Source of the DNA: Caprimulgus europaeus
Lineage: Eukaryota; Chordata; Aves; Caprimulgiformes; Caprimulgidae
NCBI GenBank assembly: GCA_907165065.1
Contig: OU015528.1
Location: forward strand, 42,833,515 to 42,897,514
Reading direction: 5' to 3'
DNA: 64,000 nucleotides
A program made the position numbers and the translations under genes. Below are positions 57,001-62,940 of this stretch, in pieces. A model generated the notes under the pieces. It was not told where the DNA came from and made no database searches. It saw only the letters and a list, made by a program, of their open reading frames with translations. Positions within the stretch are counted from its first letter, which is position 1. Each line of letters starts with the position of its first letter.

Positions 57001-58707
57001 TGAAAATAAGTCAACTGGATTTCTGACTTTATGTAATACTGGAGAACCAGGTAGGAATATAATGATAAAACAGAGAGCAAACATTCTGCAAACACGGCGT
57101 TCTTGGAGAGAAGTTCTCAGAGAGACAACACCTCAGGCCACCTCAGCAGGAAAAGGAAGACCAACAGAAAGGCTCAAGTTGCATGCTGTAATGCGTGCAT
57201 CTCAGGAGAGTAAGAACCCATCACCAGCTTTGGAGCTCAGTTTCAAACAGATTTTGAAATTACATGCTAAGAAGAACACCCAACTAATGCAACAGGTGGT
57301 GGAATTATTGACAACTAAAAGATACTTTTTCAAGTTATACAGTACCAACTGAAAGTGACACAGCAGTCTGTGTCTGACTCAGTAGCAAGAACAGACAATG
57401 GTGCAATACTGCAGGCACACCACCACTTTGAAAGCTTGTCCTATGTCAATACTACATTAGTATTGAGGTACCTTGTGACACCCACCAGCTGTACAGTCAG
57501 CGATATTGCACTCATGAATTGTGCAATTTTAGCCAAACTTTGGAAAAAAGCAATTGTCTCATTGCACATCTTCATGCCTTAAAAGTATTGAGATTTTAGT
57601 CTGCAATTTAAGAATATTTATTTGCTTCAGGGATGGTGTAAATATGCATACAAAACAGATTTGGATTTACAAACACATGATGTATAACATGCAGCAAAAT
57701 ATTAAGAAATGTCTGATTACACTGACTGTAACAACACTTCAAGAAATAAGAAATAAGCAGACGCACAGATGAAAGGCTATTAGGATTTTAAACAGCACAG
57801 TAAAAGTTCCTCTTACCTCTTATCATAGCAGACATAGGAGTATTTGAATCATCACACACTTCATTCAGTGTAAGAAAAGGCACTTTGCTCCCTTTAATGC
57901 TGTAATAGGAGCAATTAACCTTGCACTGCATTTGTATGCTAAGCTTGAAACATTTTCAAGCTAGGTAATCAGGCTACATTAGCACAAACTAGCGTCAACA
58001 GCCAGTGAAGTCAGTTTGCATTTTTCAGAGTTAATATTTGACAACACTGTAAATCCAAAGACATTGTAATATGGGATTGAAGCAAGAATAACAACTTTTT
58101 CTGCTGGTTAAGTATGGCATACAGCACATTAAAAATTGATAGGATTTACAAGTGGTAGATTTATACACCAACACCAAACACACACCAGCATATTTGATAT
58201 TTCACAAGGAGGAGTTTTCCAGTATACATAATAGCTTAGCAGAAGCAAGGTGAAAAGGGAGTACAAGTGTGATAAAATGTTAAGCCTTGTTTTTCAGATC
58301 TCTCATAAAAGATTGCTTAACAAGGAGTCTTAAGCTTATGTCTCATTGCTTTTAATTATAATAATTTATCTCTAGGATTATAAGAAGGATTGCTTGTGAC
58401 CATTTAGATAGATAAACCTAACTAACAGTTATATATAAATAAGGCCTAGCCTTCCTTTTTTTATTTAATTAACAACCAATTCCTTATTATTCTGTATTTC
58501 TTTAATACAGCTGTTATTTAGGCAGGGCATCAAAAGTTACTCCAAACAACTTCTTGCATCAGAGGAAAAGCACCCAAGGTTTAAGACTCCAGTCCCACGT
58601 ATGGTGCACAGTACCTCGGAGGAGCCTTCGTTGTTCACATCCACGGCATTTCCTGGCGTGGCAGATGAATCTGAATCTGAGCTCTGAGACCCACCTCTAC
58701 CTGGAGT
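1..58707 (-). CDS. EEA1: EEA1, early endosome antigen 1 (spliced coding region, partial at both ends)
   Basis: Twenty-five exons on the minus strand join into one open frame of 3725 bases that follows human EEA1 from about residue 9 to about residue 1250. In the protein, a short Ser/Asp-rich N-terminus is followed by a C2H2 zinc finger (CX2CX12HX4H, in E3) and then by a very long heptad coiled coil rich in Glu, Lys, Gln and Leu. The family is known to tether early endosomes. The C2H2 finger and a C-terminal segment bind Rab5-GTP, the coiled coil forms a parallel dimer, and a FYVE domain binds PI3P. The first coding exon, the second Rab5 site and the FYVE domain are not in the window. Residue numbers in the exon entries assume an eight-codon first exon as in human. 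Identification rests on my recollection of the human protein; long near-identical stretches make it secure. Confidence 0.97.
368..553 (-). CDS. EEA1: EEA1 exon 25 (coiled coil)
   Basis: This 186-base, phase 0-0 exon encodes 62 residues, about 1165-1226, starting [20 protein letters not shown] and ending ECAETEAKL. The first 21 residues are close to identical to human. The acceptor is TGACAG|GAG and the donor CTG|GTTAGT. The 296-base intron between it and E26 (72-367) holds nothing I recognise. Confidence 0.96.
554..1758 (-). other. EEA1: EEA1 intron 24
   Basis: 1.2 kb, AT-rich. I recognise no element in it. Confidence 0.6.
1759..1890 (-). CDS. EEA1: EEA1 exon 24 (coiled coil)
   Basis: This 132-base, phase 0-0 exon encodes 44 residues, about 1121-1164, starting [20 protein letters not shown] and ending CKQEFEK. 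The acceptor is TTCAAG|ATT and the donor AAG|GTATAT. Confidence 0.94.
1891..2323 (-). other. EEA1: EEA1 intron 23
   Basis: 433 bases. I recognise no element in it. Confidence 0.65.
2324..2509 (-). CDS. EEA1: EEA1 exon 23 (coiled coil)
   Basis: This 186-base, phase 0-0 exon encodes 62 residues, about 1059-1120, starting [20 protein letters not shown] and ending MLQDLQNDR. The acceptor is AATTAG|TCC and the donor AGG|GTAAGT. Confidence 0.96.
2510..8591 (-). other. EEA1: EEA1 intron 22 (6.1 kb)
   Basis: It holds a (TA)n-rich stretch at 5519-5611, a more GC-rich patch at about 5937-6260 and an A-run at 7214-7226. No transposon or additional exon is recognised. Confidence 0.6.
5519..5611. repeat. 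TA-rich dinucleotide repeats
   Basis: Two clusters of alternating TA/TG runs (5519-5539 and about 5584-5608) flank a short AT-rich spacer. They are partly self-complementary and could extrude a cruciform or vary in length. Confidence 0.85.
8592..8774 (-). CDS. EEA1: EEA1 exon 22 (coiled coil)
   Basis: This 183-base, phase 0-0 exon encodes 61 residues, about 998-1058. It starts [20 protein letters not shown] and ends with the strongly conserved [11 protein letters not shown]. The acceptor is TTTCAG|GCA and the donor AAG|GTACTT. Confidence 0.96.
8775..9634 (-). other. EEA1: EEA1 intron 21
   Basis: 860 bases. A short (TTG)n(ATG)n triplet run lies at 9443-9462. Nothing else is recognised. Confidence 0.6.
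9635..9829 (-). CDS. EEA1: EEA1 exon 21 (coiled coil)
   Basis: This 195-base, phase 0-0 exon encodes 65 residues, about 933-997, starting [20 protein letters not shown] and ending KTAFLEQ. The acceptor is AATATAG|CTT, with a poor pyrimidine tract, and the donor is CAG|GTAAGA. Confidence 0.95.
9830..11282 (-). other. EEA1: EEA1 intron 20
   Basis: 1.5 kb. I recognise no element in it. Confidence 0.6.
11283..11384 (-). CDS. EEA1: EEA1 exon 20 (coiled coil)
   Basis: This 102-base, phase 0-0 exon encodes 34 residues, about 899-932, starting [20 protein letters not shown] and ending SLEKKEG. The acceptor is TTTTAG|GAA. The donor lies in a G-run (GAGGGG|GTAAGC); frame with E21 fixes the boundary. 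Confidence 0.94.
11385..12895 (-). other. EEA1: EEA1 intron 19
   Basis: 1.5 kb, AT-rich. I recognise no element in it. Confidence 0.6.
12896..13226 (-). CDS. EEA1: EEA1 exon 19 (coiled coil)
   Basis: This 331-base exon supplies one base of the split Ala codon and 110 codons, about 788-898. It starts [17 protein letters not shown] and ends [11 protein letters not shown]. It is Lys/Glu-rich and less conserved with human than E9-E15, but clearly collinear. The acceptor is TTTGCAG|G and the donor ATG|GTCAGT. Phase goes from 2 to 0. Confidence 0.95.
13227..13836 (-). other. EEA1: EEA1 intron 18
   Basis: 610 bases, containing a roughly 40-base imperfect tandem duplication (13431-13470 and 13475-13513). 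Nothing else is recognised. Confidence 0.65.
13431..13513 (+). repeat. Imperfect tandem duplication (period 44)
   Basis: Both copies share ATAATGAACAGAAACTA and CCTTTGCTTCT with only a few differences between them. It is a small local duplication in intron 18. Confidence 0.85.
13837..13976 (-). CDS. EEA1: EEA1 exon 18 (coiled coil)
   Basis: This 140-base exon encodes 46 residues plus two bases, about 742-787, starting [20 protein letters not shown] and ending KQLEAARE. The acceptor is TCTCAG|AAA. The donor GAAGC|GTATGC leaves phase 2, completed by the G that opens E19 to make Ala. Confidence 0.95.
13977..16867 (-). other. EEA1: EEA1 intron 17 (2.9 kb)
   Basis: About a third is a 5'-truncated CR1 (15106-16045) lying antisense to EEA1. 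I recognise nothing in the flanking sequence. Confidence 0.7.
15106..16045 (+). mobile_element. CR1 LINE, 5'-truncated, with ORF2 3' end and octamer tail
   Basis: About 940 bases of CR1 in plus orientation. A frame from 15110 opens with the reverse-transcriptase motif FADDTKL and continues with [20 protein letters not shown] and [18 protein letters not shown], all typical of CR1 ORF2. After NMSRQCA an apparent extra G near 15391 shifts the frame, so the rest is out of register. The 3' untranslated region ends in about five tandem ATTCTATG units (16003-16045). The copy is dead: 5'-truncated and frameshifted. It is the youngest-looking CR1 in the window. Confidence 0.95.
16868..17023 (-). CDS. 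EEA1: EEA1 exon 17 (coiled coil)
   Basis: This 156-base, phase 0-0 exon encodes 52 residues, about 690-741, starting [20 protein letters not shown] and ending TEELEGQLK. The acceptor is CCTCAG|GAA and the donor AAG|GTTTGT. Confidence 0.96.
17024..18197 (-). other. EEA1: EEA1 intron 16
   Basis: 1.2 kb, AT-rich. I recognise no element in it. Confidence 0.6.
18198..18311 (-). CDS. EEA1: EEA1 exon 16 (coiled coil)
   Basis: This 114-base, phase 0-0 exon encodes 38 residues, about 652-689, starting [20 protein letters not shown] and ending HALQDKQQ. The acceptor is TTTCAG|CTA and the donor CAG|GTTATA, which is weaker than most donors in the gene. Confidence 0.96.
18312..19727 (-). other. EEA1: EEA1 intron 15
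   Basis: 1.4 kb, with an A-rich low-complexity tract over about 19483-19531. Nothing else is recognised. Confidence 0.6.
19728..19928 (-). CDS. EEA1: EEA1 exon 15 (coiled coil)
   Basis: This 201-base, phase 0-0 exon encodes 67 residues, about 585-651, starting [20 protein letters not shown] and ending [10 protein letters not shown]. The exon itself begins GTAACT straight after the acceptor CAG. The frame and the human alignment both place the boundary there. The donor is CAG|GTAATG. Confidence 0.96.
19929..20510 (-). other. EEA1: EEA1 intron 14
   Basis: 582 bases. I recognise no element in it. Confidence 0.6.
20511..20714 (-). CDS. EEA1: EEA1 exon 14 (coiled coil)
   Basis: This 204-base, phase 0-0 exon encodes 68 residues, about 517-584, starting [18 protein letters not shown] and ending KNHALHIQ. 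Except for the last few residues it is identical or nearly identical to human EEA1 as I remember it, the best-conserved block in the rod. The acceptor is TTCTAG|AAT and the donor CAG|GTAAGA. Confidence 0.97.
20945..21064 (-). CDS. EEA1: EEA1 exon 13 (coiled coil)
   Basis: This 120-base, phase 0-0 exon encodes 40 residues, about 477-516. It starts [20 protein letters not shown] and ends TTAKLREAQ, and is Gln-rich. The acceptor is TTTCAG|CTA and the donor CAG|GTAACA. Only a 230-base intron separates it from E14. Confidence 0.97.
21065..22079 (-). other. EEA1: EEA1 intron 12
   Basis: 1.0 kb, AT-rich. I recognise no element in it. Confidence 0.6.
22080..22229 (-). CDS. EEA1: EEA1 exon 12 (coiled coil)
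   Basis: This 150-base, phase 0-0 exon encodes 50 residues, about 427-476. It starts [20 protein letters not shown] and ends LKLSRAEEQ, almost identical to human. The donor is CAG|GTATGG. The acceptor CAG follows a homopolymeric T tract directly. Confidence 0.97.
22230..25774 (-). other. EEA1: EEA1 intron 11 (3.5 kb)
   Basis: Its 3' end carries an unusually long uninterrupted pyrimidine tract (22233-22261). The remainder is AT-rich and I see no transposon or exon in it. Confidence 0.65.
22233..22261 (-). repeat. EEA1: Poly(T) tract forming the exon 12 splice acceptor
   Basis: On the transcribed strand the intron ends T16, C, T12, CAG. The polypyrimidine tract is thus a homopolymer that may vary in length between individuals. 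Confidence 0.9.
25775..26113 (-). CDS. EEA1: EEA1 exon 11 (coiled coil, largest exon here)
   Basis: At 339 bases this is the longest exon in the window, phase 0-0, with 113 residues, about 314-426. It starts [13 protein letters not shown], contains [20 protein letters not shown] and ends LQLQSELSQ. Conservation with human is very high, especially [19 protein letters not shown]. The acceptor is TCGTAG|AGT and the donor CAG|GTAAGC. Confidence 0.97.
26114..31015 (-). other. EEA1: EEA1 intron 10 (4.9 kb)
   Basis: Mostly AT-rich sequence with nothing recognised. A more GC-rich, G/C-run-containing patch at about 29650-29830 resembles bird LTR-type repeat sequence only weakly. Confidence 0.5.
31016..31132 (-). 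CDS. EEA1: EEA1 exon 10 (coiled coil)
   Basis: This 117-base, phase 0-0 exon encodes 39 residues, about 275-313, including [17 protein letters not shown] and ending EQKNQ. The acceptor is GTTTAG|GCT and the donor CAG|GTGAG. It is nearly identical to human over the central part. Confidence 0.97.
31133..36456 (-). other. EEA1: EEA1 intron 9 (5.3 kb)
   Basis: It contains one CR1 fragment (35287-35570) and A-rich low-complexity patches, for example at 32629-32641 and 32945-32981. I recognise nothing in the rest. Confidence 0.65.
35287..35570 (-). mobile_element. CR1 LINE fragment, 3' end
   Basis: The plus strand runs from an octamer tail (ATAGAATCACAGAATCATAG) through GGTTTGGGTTGGAAAGGACT and CTAGACCAGGTTGCTCAAAG to a truncation shortly after CCCTTGTTCTGTCATTA. 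It is the same subfamily as the copy at 54803 and encodes no intact protein. It lies sense to EEA1 in intron 9. Confidence 0.93.
36457..36612 (-). CDS. EEA1: EEA1 exon 9 (coiled coil)
   Basis: This 156-base, phase 0-0 exon encodes 52 residues, about 223-274. It starts [20 protein letters not shown] and ends AEQANSE, and is very close to human. The acceptor is TTTCAG|CTC and the donor GAG|GTAATA. It is the first of nine successive symmetric exons. Confidence 0.97.
36613..38296 (-). other. EEA1: EEA1 intron 8
   Basis: 1.7 kb. A low-complexity A-rich tract runs over 36745-36830. I see nothing else. Confidence 0.6.
38297..38418 (-). CDS. EEA1: EEA1 exon 8 (coiled coil)
   Basis: This 122-base exon begins with the last two bases of the split Asp codon, then [20 protein letters not shown], and ends EDLKTEL (about 182-222). 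The intron before it (38419-38504) is only 86 bases, the shortest in the window. The acceptor is TTACTAG|AT and the donor CTG|GTATTT. Phase goes from 1 to 0. Confidence 0.96.
38505..38642 (-). CDS. EEA1: EEA1 exon 7 (coiled coil)
   Basis: This 138-base exon, phase 1-1, contains [20 protein letters not shown] followed by ATEIV (about residues 136-181). Its second half is essentially identical to human EEA1. The acceptor is TTCCAG|AA and the donor GTGG|GTAAGT, a strong donor. The Asp codon is split with E8. Confidence 0.96.
38643..39468 (-). other. EEA1: EEA1 intron 6
   Basis: 826 bases, AT-rich. I recognise no element in it. Confidence 0.6.
39469..39508 (-). CDS. EEA1: EEA1 exon 6 (short variable linker)
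   Basis: At 40 bases this is the smallest exon. It encodes [13 protein letters not shown] plus one base (about 123-135). It aligns with the human segment around PDGLVTDSSA but is the least conserved part of the gene in this window. It is Ser/Thr-rich, a likely break in the coiled coil. The acceptor is TTAAG|GAT and the donor ACAG|GTGGC. Phase goes from 0 to 1, so skipping it alone would shift the frame. Confidence 0.9.
39509..40330 (-). other. EEA1: EEA1 intron 5
   Basis: 822 bases, AT-rich. I recognise no element in it. Confidence 0.6.
40331..40396 (-). CDS. EEA1: EEA1 exon 5 (coiled coil)
   Basis: This 66-base, phase 0-0 exon encodes 22 residues starting [16 protein letters not shown], about 101-122. 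The intron upstream of it (40397-40519) is only 123 bases, and its acceptor has a very C/T-rich tract (CCCCCTAG|GAG). The donor is CAA|GTAATT. Confidence 0.95.
40520..40574 (-). CDS. EEA1: EEA1 exon 4 (start of coiled coil)
   Basis: This 55-base exon supplies the last base of the Arg codon split with E3, then 18 codons, [18 protein letters not shown] (about 83-100). The human protein is nearly identical here. The acceptor is TTCAG|A and the donor AAG|GTAGG. Phase goes from 2 to 0. The heptad pattern of the rod begins in this exon. Confidence 0.95.
40575..44342 (-). other. EEA1: EEA1 intron 3 (3.8 kb)
   Basis: It is AT-rich, with an isolated G-run/A-run at about 42181. I see no transposon, RNA gene or additional exon in it. 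Confidence 0.6.
44343..44470 (-). CDS. EEA1: EEA1 exon 3 (N-terminal C2H2 zinc finger, Rab5-binding)
   Basis: This 128-base exon encodes residues of about 40-81 plus two bases of the next Arg codon. It starts GFICPLCMK and ends GHLSPE. Zinc ligands are Cys4, Cys7, His20 and His25 of the exon (CX2CX12HX4H). The human finger is known to bind Rab5-GTP through a hydrophobic face. The matching residues are present here: Phe2, Ile3, Pro5, Met8 and Tyr21 of the exon. The acceptor is TAATAG|GGC and the donor GAAAG|GTGC. The exon ends in phase 2, and E4 completes the codon. A paralogous finger exon lies 11 kb upstream in intron 2. Confidence 0.97.
46740..47290. promoter_or_regulatory. GC-rich block in intron 2 (possible regulatory element)
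   Basis: About 550 bases are clearly richer in G+C and contain more CpG than the surrounding intron. The block opens with a (CAGG)n run at 46751-46773. Short frames cross it on both strands, but none resembles a known protein and none has convincing splice sites. It lies about 2.3 kb upstream of E3 in the direction of transcription. It could be an enhancer, an internal promoter or merely a GC-rich unclassified repeat. Confidence 0.25.
46751..46773 (+). repeat. (CAGG)n microsatellite
   Basis: About six uninterrupted CAGG units lie at the start of the GC-rich block in intron 2. Confidence 0.9.
49327..49344 (+). other. G-quadruplex-capable G-run
   Basis: The sequence GGGACGGGGGGGGTAGGG provides four runs of three or more G within 18 bases, enough for a short-loop G-quadruplex in the strand opposite to the EEA1 transcript. 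It stands out in an AT-rich intron. Function is unknown. Confidence 0.4.
51730..51776 (+). repeat. 21-base imperfect direct repeat
   Basis: AAGACTACAATTCTGTCACA occurs at 51730 and again, with one C-to-T difference, at 51756, a period of 26 bases. It looks like a small local duplication in intron 2. Confidence 0.8.
52887..53280 (-). mobile_element. CR1 LINE fragment with the C-terminal end of ORF2
   Basis: The element starts at an AATCACAGAATCACAGAATGG tail on the plus strand and is truncated about 390 bases away. On the minus strand it encodes a recognisable CR1 ORF2 C-terminus over about 100 codons, with [16 protein letters not shown] near the start and [15 protein letters not shown] towards the end. 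It lacks the reverse-transcriptase core and cannot move. Its subfamily differs from the copies at 35.3 and 54.8 kb. Confidence 0.93.
54803..55073 (-). mobile_element. CR1 LINE fragment, 3' end
   Basis: The plus strand begins with the inverted octamer tail (TCATAGAATTATAGAATGG). It continues with the conserved CR1 3' region, including TGGTTTGGGTTGGAAAGGAC and ACTAGACCAGGTTGCTCAAA, to a 5' truncation near CTTGTTCTGTC. It matches the fragment at 35287 closely and belongs to the same subfamily. The element is sense to EEA1 and only non-catalytic 3' sequence survives. Confidence 0.93.
55544..55549 (-). terminator. Possible poly(A) signal after the extra zinc-finger exon
   Basis: AATAAA on the minus strand overlaps the TAA stop (55545-55547) that ends the open frame of the extra finger exon. 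A GT-rich stretch, TTGTGGCTTGGGTGT, lies at 55516-55530, where a downstream element would be expected. Together they could end a short transcript. AATAAA is common by chance in AT-rich introns, so this is only suggestive. Confidence 0.25.
55566..55721 (-). CDS. EEA1: Candidate extra C2H2 zinc-finger exon of EEA1, paralogous to exon 3
   Basis: A plausible acceptor (TTTCACAG|GGC) opens an open frame in the same phase as E3. Its first nine residues, GFICPLCMK, equal those of E3. The zinc ligands are Cys4, Cys7, His20 and His25, with exactly the E3 spacing, CX2CX12HX4H. The positions matching the human EEA1 Rab5 contacts (Phe41, Ile42, Pro44, Met47, Tyr60) are all kept. Most shared codons differ from E3 only at the third base, as expected of an old duplicate under selection for protein sequence. 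The low end is uncertain. I used TTTG|GTAATG, which gives 52 codons in phase 0, so that E3 could follow in frame. The tail after the finger is hydrophobic and unlike EEA1. Reading on, the frame stops at 55545-55547. It could be a cassette exon, an alternative last exon or a decaying duplicate. Confidence 0.6.
58615..58707 (-). CDS. EEA1: EEA1 exon 2 (N-terminal Ser/Asp-rich linker)
   Basis: This 93-base, phase 0-0 exon encodes 31 residues, about 9-39. It begins TPGRGGSQ and ends DVNNEGSSE, matching the human stretch before the zinc finger closely. The acceptor reads CAG|ACT and the donor GAG|GTAC. The segment has no fold of its own; it is a flexible acidic and Ser-rich leader just ahead of the Rab5-binding finger. 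Confidence 0.96.
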
Positions 58708-60328
58708 CTGAAATAGAGGGTGGAAAGAAAAATTAGTGTCTATAGACTGTATTTAATAAAGCATGGCACATATCCTATGCAAAGGCCTCTCTTGTACTTG
58801 CTGGAATACAGAAGTATTTTTCCTCCACAACAGTAATGAAGTGAACAAACTGACGAGCAATTATATAATTTTCAGAGCAACACTCCAACAAAAGCTTTTA
58901 TCCAAGACTCTCCATGCATCAAAGAACAAGCAGACACCAGAAGCAAAGGCCAGGATTTTAAACCACTTCCTTTCACGAACACTTAACACAAACCAAAGAA
59001 TTAGGCTAAACTCTGCCCTTGTATCACTCACTGTGATGTTAAATTACGTCTCCATAGCCAATAGGAAAACACTAGAAATTACAATCTAAAGTTTCAGAAG
59101 CAGCAAACTAGCATCACATTACTTTCTTGATAACTTGTCTAAAATCTGATCAAGCCTTTAAATATTTGATAGGTAGAAAACTAAAGAGTGAGGACTCTGC
59201 TGATACAATAAACACACAAGCAGGTACACTGCTTTGATTTGGAAAAAGTAAAAATAAAAATCAAGCCTGTGGTAGTTAAAACATGATTAAATATGTTGAA
59301 ATTAATATGCTGAAAAATCAAAACAACAGTATGGATGGCAGAAGAGTTAGCATTCTCAAAGTAAACATCTGTAAAGAAATTATCTTAATACTGGTATGCA
59401 ATCCTAGCAATCCTAGTTTCAAGAAAAAACAAAAGTTCATTATCCAGTTCCATGATGACAGTTGCAAATGGGATGAAGTAATGCTCCTGCTGTATTTCAG
59501 CCCATCTGGAAACACATGTAATGTTATAAAGGATTTTCTAACTTTCCACAGAGGGATTAAAGATACAGAATTTTAAATATATGGAAATCCATACAAAGAG
59601 GGACAGAAGTAGAAAAATAGTTTTAGTTTCTGGATCTTGGTGTCTCCCAAGTCTTATTTGTTTTAGAATTTTCTTGCTGAAATATATCCTTTTTTAAAAA
59701 AAACAGACAAATATGACCTTTATAAGATACCTGCAGCACACATGCTTTTTCACACTTTGAAAATTAAGTAGATTTTTCTGCTTTGTTTTGTAAAGAATGA
59801 TCTATTTCCAACTTTCATAAAGATAACAGCCTTTTATTACTATTCAAATAATAAAATATGCAATAAAAGGGTCAAGTTTACTGATTAAGGATTTAATTGC
59901 CAGTGAGATACAGTTCAGTTTTAGAAAGGCTCTAAAGACTGGCCAAAGGGAAGTGAGGAGATGTGAAGCAGCGAGCTATGAGGGCTGGCAACAGCAAGTG
60001 AAGGAGAGGACCATCTCGCCCCATTCCAGCCTTCTCAGAGGTCATTAGTTAAGTGATCAACAGACGCTGGTTTTCCCACTCCCATGTCTTTTATCTTTTA
60101 GTTGCTTAATGTTTCTAAAGAAAATAAGAACACAATATATTTTCCTACAGTATACAAAAGCAATAGGCAAGGTGATGCAAGCTCTCCAAGTTAATAACAG
60201 GAGAGGCAAGAAAGGGTGCAAGCAAAGAATATGACACACATCAAAGTGAAGGCATTAGTACTTCTCCTCCAGCTCACTGATACAGACAGTAAACAAGGCA
60301 CATCCCAGCATGGACCACGGGTGCATGC

Positions 60329-61074
60329 TCATCAAGTTTTTATATGGGATCAAACTGCGAGGAGCAGCTGAAACACTCAAGGGCAGGGCTGCCATTCAGA
60401 GACACCTAGACAGGCTGAAGGAAAGGGCCAACAAGAGTCTCATGCAACTCAAAGGGACAAACGTGGAGTCCTGTGCCTGGGAAGGAAAACCCCTGGCAGC
60501 AACACAGGCCTCTCTGCTGAAAAGGACTCGGGGCTTGCATCAGTCAGCAAGACGAAGAGCCAGCGGTGTGCCCTGGCAGCAGAGAGGGCCACCAGCACCC
60601 TGGGTTGTGTTAACAGGAGCCCAGCCAACTGACCAAGGGAAGCGATCACCCTCCACTGGCCAGCACCCAATGGACCACACCAAGACACTGGCTCTCCCAT
60701 TCCAGGGAGGACATTGATAAACCAGAGTGAGTTTATCAAAAGGCCACCAAGCCAGCTGGGACTGGAGTACCTGCCCTGTGGGAAGAGGCTGAGGGAACAG
60801 GACTGGCTCAGCGTGGAGCAGAGACAGCTCTGGGAAGGCCGAACAGCAGCCCCACTACCACCTATGAGGGCGTTATCAAAAAGAGGAAGCCAGGCTGCTC
60901 CCAGCAGTGCACAGTGGGAGGACAAGACACAAAAAGTGAAACTAGAGAGGCTCCCAGTAGAAAAGCTTCTCCAGTGTGAGGTCAGCCTGCTCCTGACCTC
61001 CAAGCTGGTCCTGCTCACAGGAGCTCAGACTAGAAAGCTCCTAAGCTCCCTTCCCACCCAAATAATTCTGTGAT
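60329..61074 (+). mobile_element. Old, degraded CR1 LINE fragment
   Basis: In plus orientation. Diverged ORF2 sequence is still visible: a degraded counterpart of the FADDTKL region near 60329, then LKGRAAIQRHLDRLKERANK from about 60381. It ends in CR1-like 3' sequence finishing ATTCTGTGATCTT at 61074. Several frameshifts break the frame. The long open frame antisense to it (60449-61018) is a by-product. It is much older than the other CR1 copies here. Confidence 0.8.
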
Positions 61075-62568
61075 CTTGGAAGCACTGCCCTGCAGAAACA
61101 CACATCCTGCAGAAGAGCTTTGAAACACAGTTTAGTAACTCCATTAATGAAGATATGGATTGTGTGCATTGACAGTCGGCGGAATAATACCTAAAACAAT
61201 TGGCAAGGTGTAGCCAAATTTCTCATTAAGACAGATAAGTTAGAATATTGCATCTAATGTTATAAGCAGTTTTCTTTGGTTTATATAGTTCAGAAGTTCC
61301 TTTCCATGCAATCCATAAATCACAATCATGCAATCCAGAGGTAAAGCTCACTTGTGAATCCATTTTGTGTGAGCACAAAGAATTCAAAGATGTCTATATG
61401 CACATCTCTACATAAGGGAAGATGAAGAGGTCGGATGTTAAAGCTTTCTTTCATAAAGGCGCTGAGATTTCACAATATAAGAATCAATTTCTTATTGAGA
61501 GGGATTTTTTAAAAGGCTTTAGAAACCTGAACGTGGTAAAAAGGTTTTTGTATGGCAGTTAGCTATAGTGGCCTTTCTGTTCTAGAATGCCTGAGAACTT
61601 GGACCCCTACCTGTCCCAGCATCTACATCTGCAAGTAGAAATGGGATGTTCTGAAAGTGTCAGCATCAACGGATATGCACTTCTTTACTAATGCTTTACA
61701 AGAAATTGAAGCCTTTTTTTCCACTATTCAGCTCCAAAAACTGAAGAATGTGCCTTAGTGTAGCCTTGGACAGAAAGACACAAGAGCAGAGGGAGAACCT
61801 GAACAAAACTTGATAGCCTGGGCAACGGCAATAAGAGATGGCCCAAGCGTCTCTTTAGACAGGCAGCATATACCTCCACTTCTGCAACACCTGAGCATAC
61901 GCTTTCAGCATACCTCATGAATCATTTCACCCTAAAACCAAGAATCTTCTGTGACAATTAACAAAACATTTTCTTCACCTTACATCGTAACTTCTTATAC
62001 AACGGTACTGTGCACTGTTAATCACCCACCACATTTCACCGCAGAGCCAACTGCATTTCGCAATGAGATTTGCATATTAAGTTCTGCTAGTTCTAGCACT
62101 ACAAACTGGAGATTATTACAACCTCCAGGATGAAAGCTCTTACATTAAAAGTACAGTGTTATTACTATGTGGCTGATTAAAGTATTTGCTTTCTGAAACA
62201 CTTCAGACATGCTTTAAGTACACTAAAATGCCCTGCATAGCATGTCTTCTTACGTGCAATATAGAAGACAGAAATTATTAAACAGTACCTAGTGAAATCC
62301 TTTTAACCTTTCAGAAAACAATGTGCTCTCTTTAAAAAAGAAAGCACAATTCCAAGCTAGATTTAGAAACCTTAGTACAAATAGGTGGCATTTTCTGGCA
62401 AGTGGCACACATAGGGAAGAAGGGTGGGAAGGAAAGAGGTCATTAAGTAACTTTCAGGATCGAAAGAAACATCCCATAGCATCCATTTGCAAAGTAATAC
62501 AGACGAGCAAGAAATATTTAATGCAAATGTAGAAGGATGTTATGGAAACTGAGATCATAAATGCAATT

Positions 62569-62756
62569 AATCACAGAATCACAGAATCACAGAATATTAG
62601 GGATTGGAAGGGACCTCGAAAGATCATCTAGTCCAATCCCCCTGCCGGAGCAGGAACACCTAGATGAGTTCGCACAGGAAGGCGTCCAGGCGGGTCTTGA
62701 ATGTCTCCAGAGAAGGAGACTCCACAACCTCCCTGGGCAGCCTGTTCCAGTGCTCT
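62569..62756 (-). mobile_element. CR1 LINE fragment, 3' end (left arm of inverted pair)
   Basis: The tail AATCACAGAATCACAGAATC lies at the low end. It is followed by conserved CR1 3' sequence (GGAAGGGACCTCGAAAGATC, GTCCAGGCGGGTCTTGAATG) up to CCTGTTCCAGTGCTCT. It is the same subfamily as the copy at 62941-63345, in opposite orientation. Confidence 0.93.
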
Positions 62757-62940
62757 TAACATATCTTTCGAGGCTGTAATATAATTTAAACATCCTTCAC
62801 CAGCCAAATAAAGAATGGGGGATTTGGAACATTTTTTTAAATGATCATTCCATGATCAAATAGGTTCAGACACGTGTTTAAGCTAGGCTCCCTGATCACT
62901 GTTAAATCATGTTCCCAAAAAAAAAAAAAAAAATCACATC

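Larger units (their letters stand above)
44471..58614 (-). other. EEA1: EEA1 intron 2 (14.1 kb)
   Basis: This is the largest complete intron. It contains a candidate extra zinc-finger exon (55566-55721), CR1 fragments at 52887-53280 and 54803-55073, a GC-rich block at 46740-47290 with a CAGG repeat, a G-quadruplex-capable run at 49327-49344 and a 21-base direct repeat at 51730-51776. I recognise nothing in the remaining AT-rich sequence; the short open frames in it resemble no protein known to me. Confidence 0.85.

Noticed and set aside
59283..59576. A 97-codon plus-strand open frame in intron 1
   Set aside because: It has no resemblance to a known protein, no splice or promoter context and AT-driven composition.
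60449..61018. The longest uninterrupted open frame in the window (189 codons, minus strand)
   Set aside because: It lies antisense to an old CR1, has a low-complexity Ser/Leu composition and resembles no protein. Long antisense frames are common over CR1 because of its base composition.
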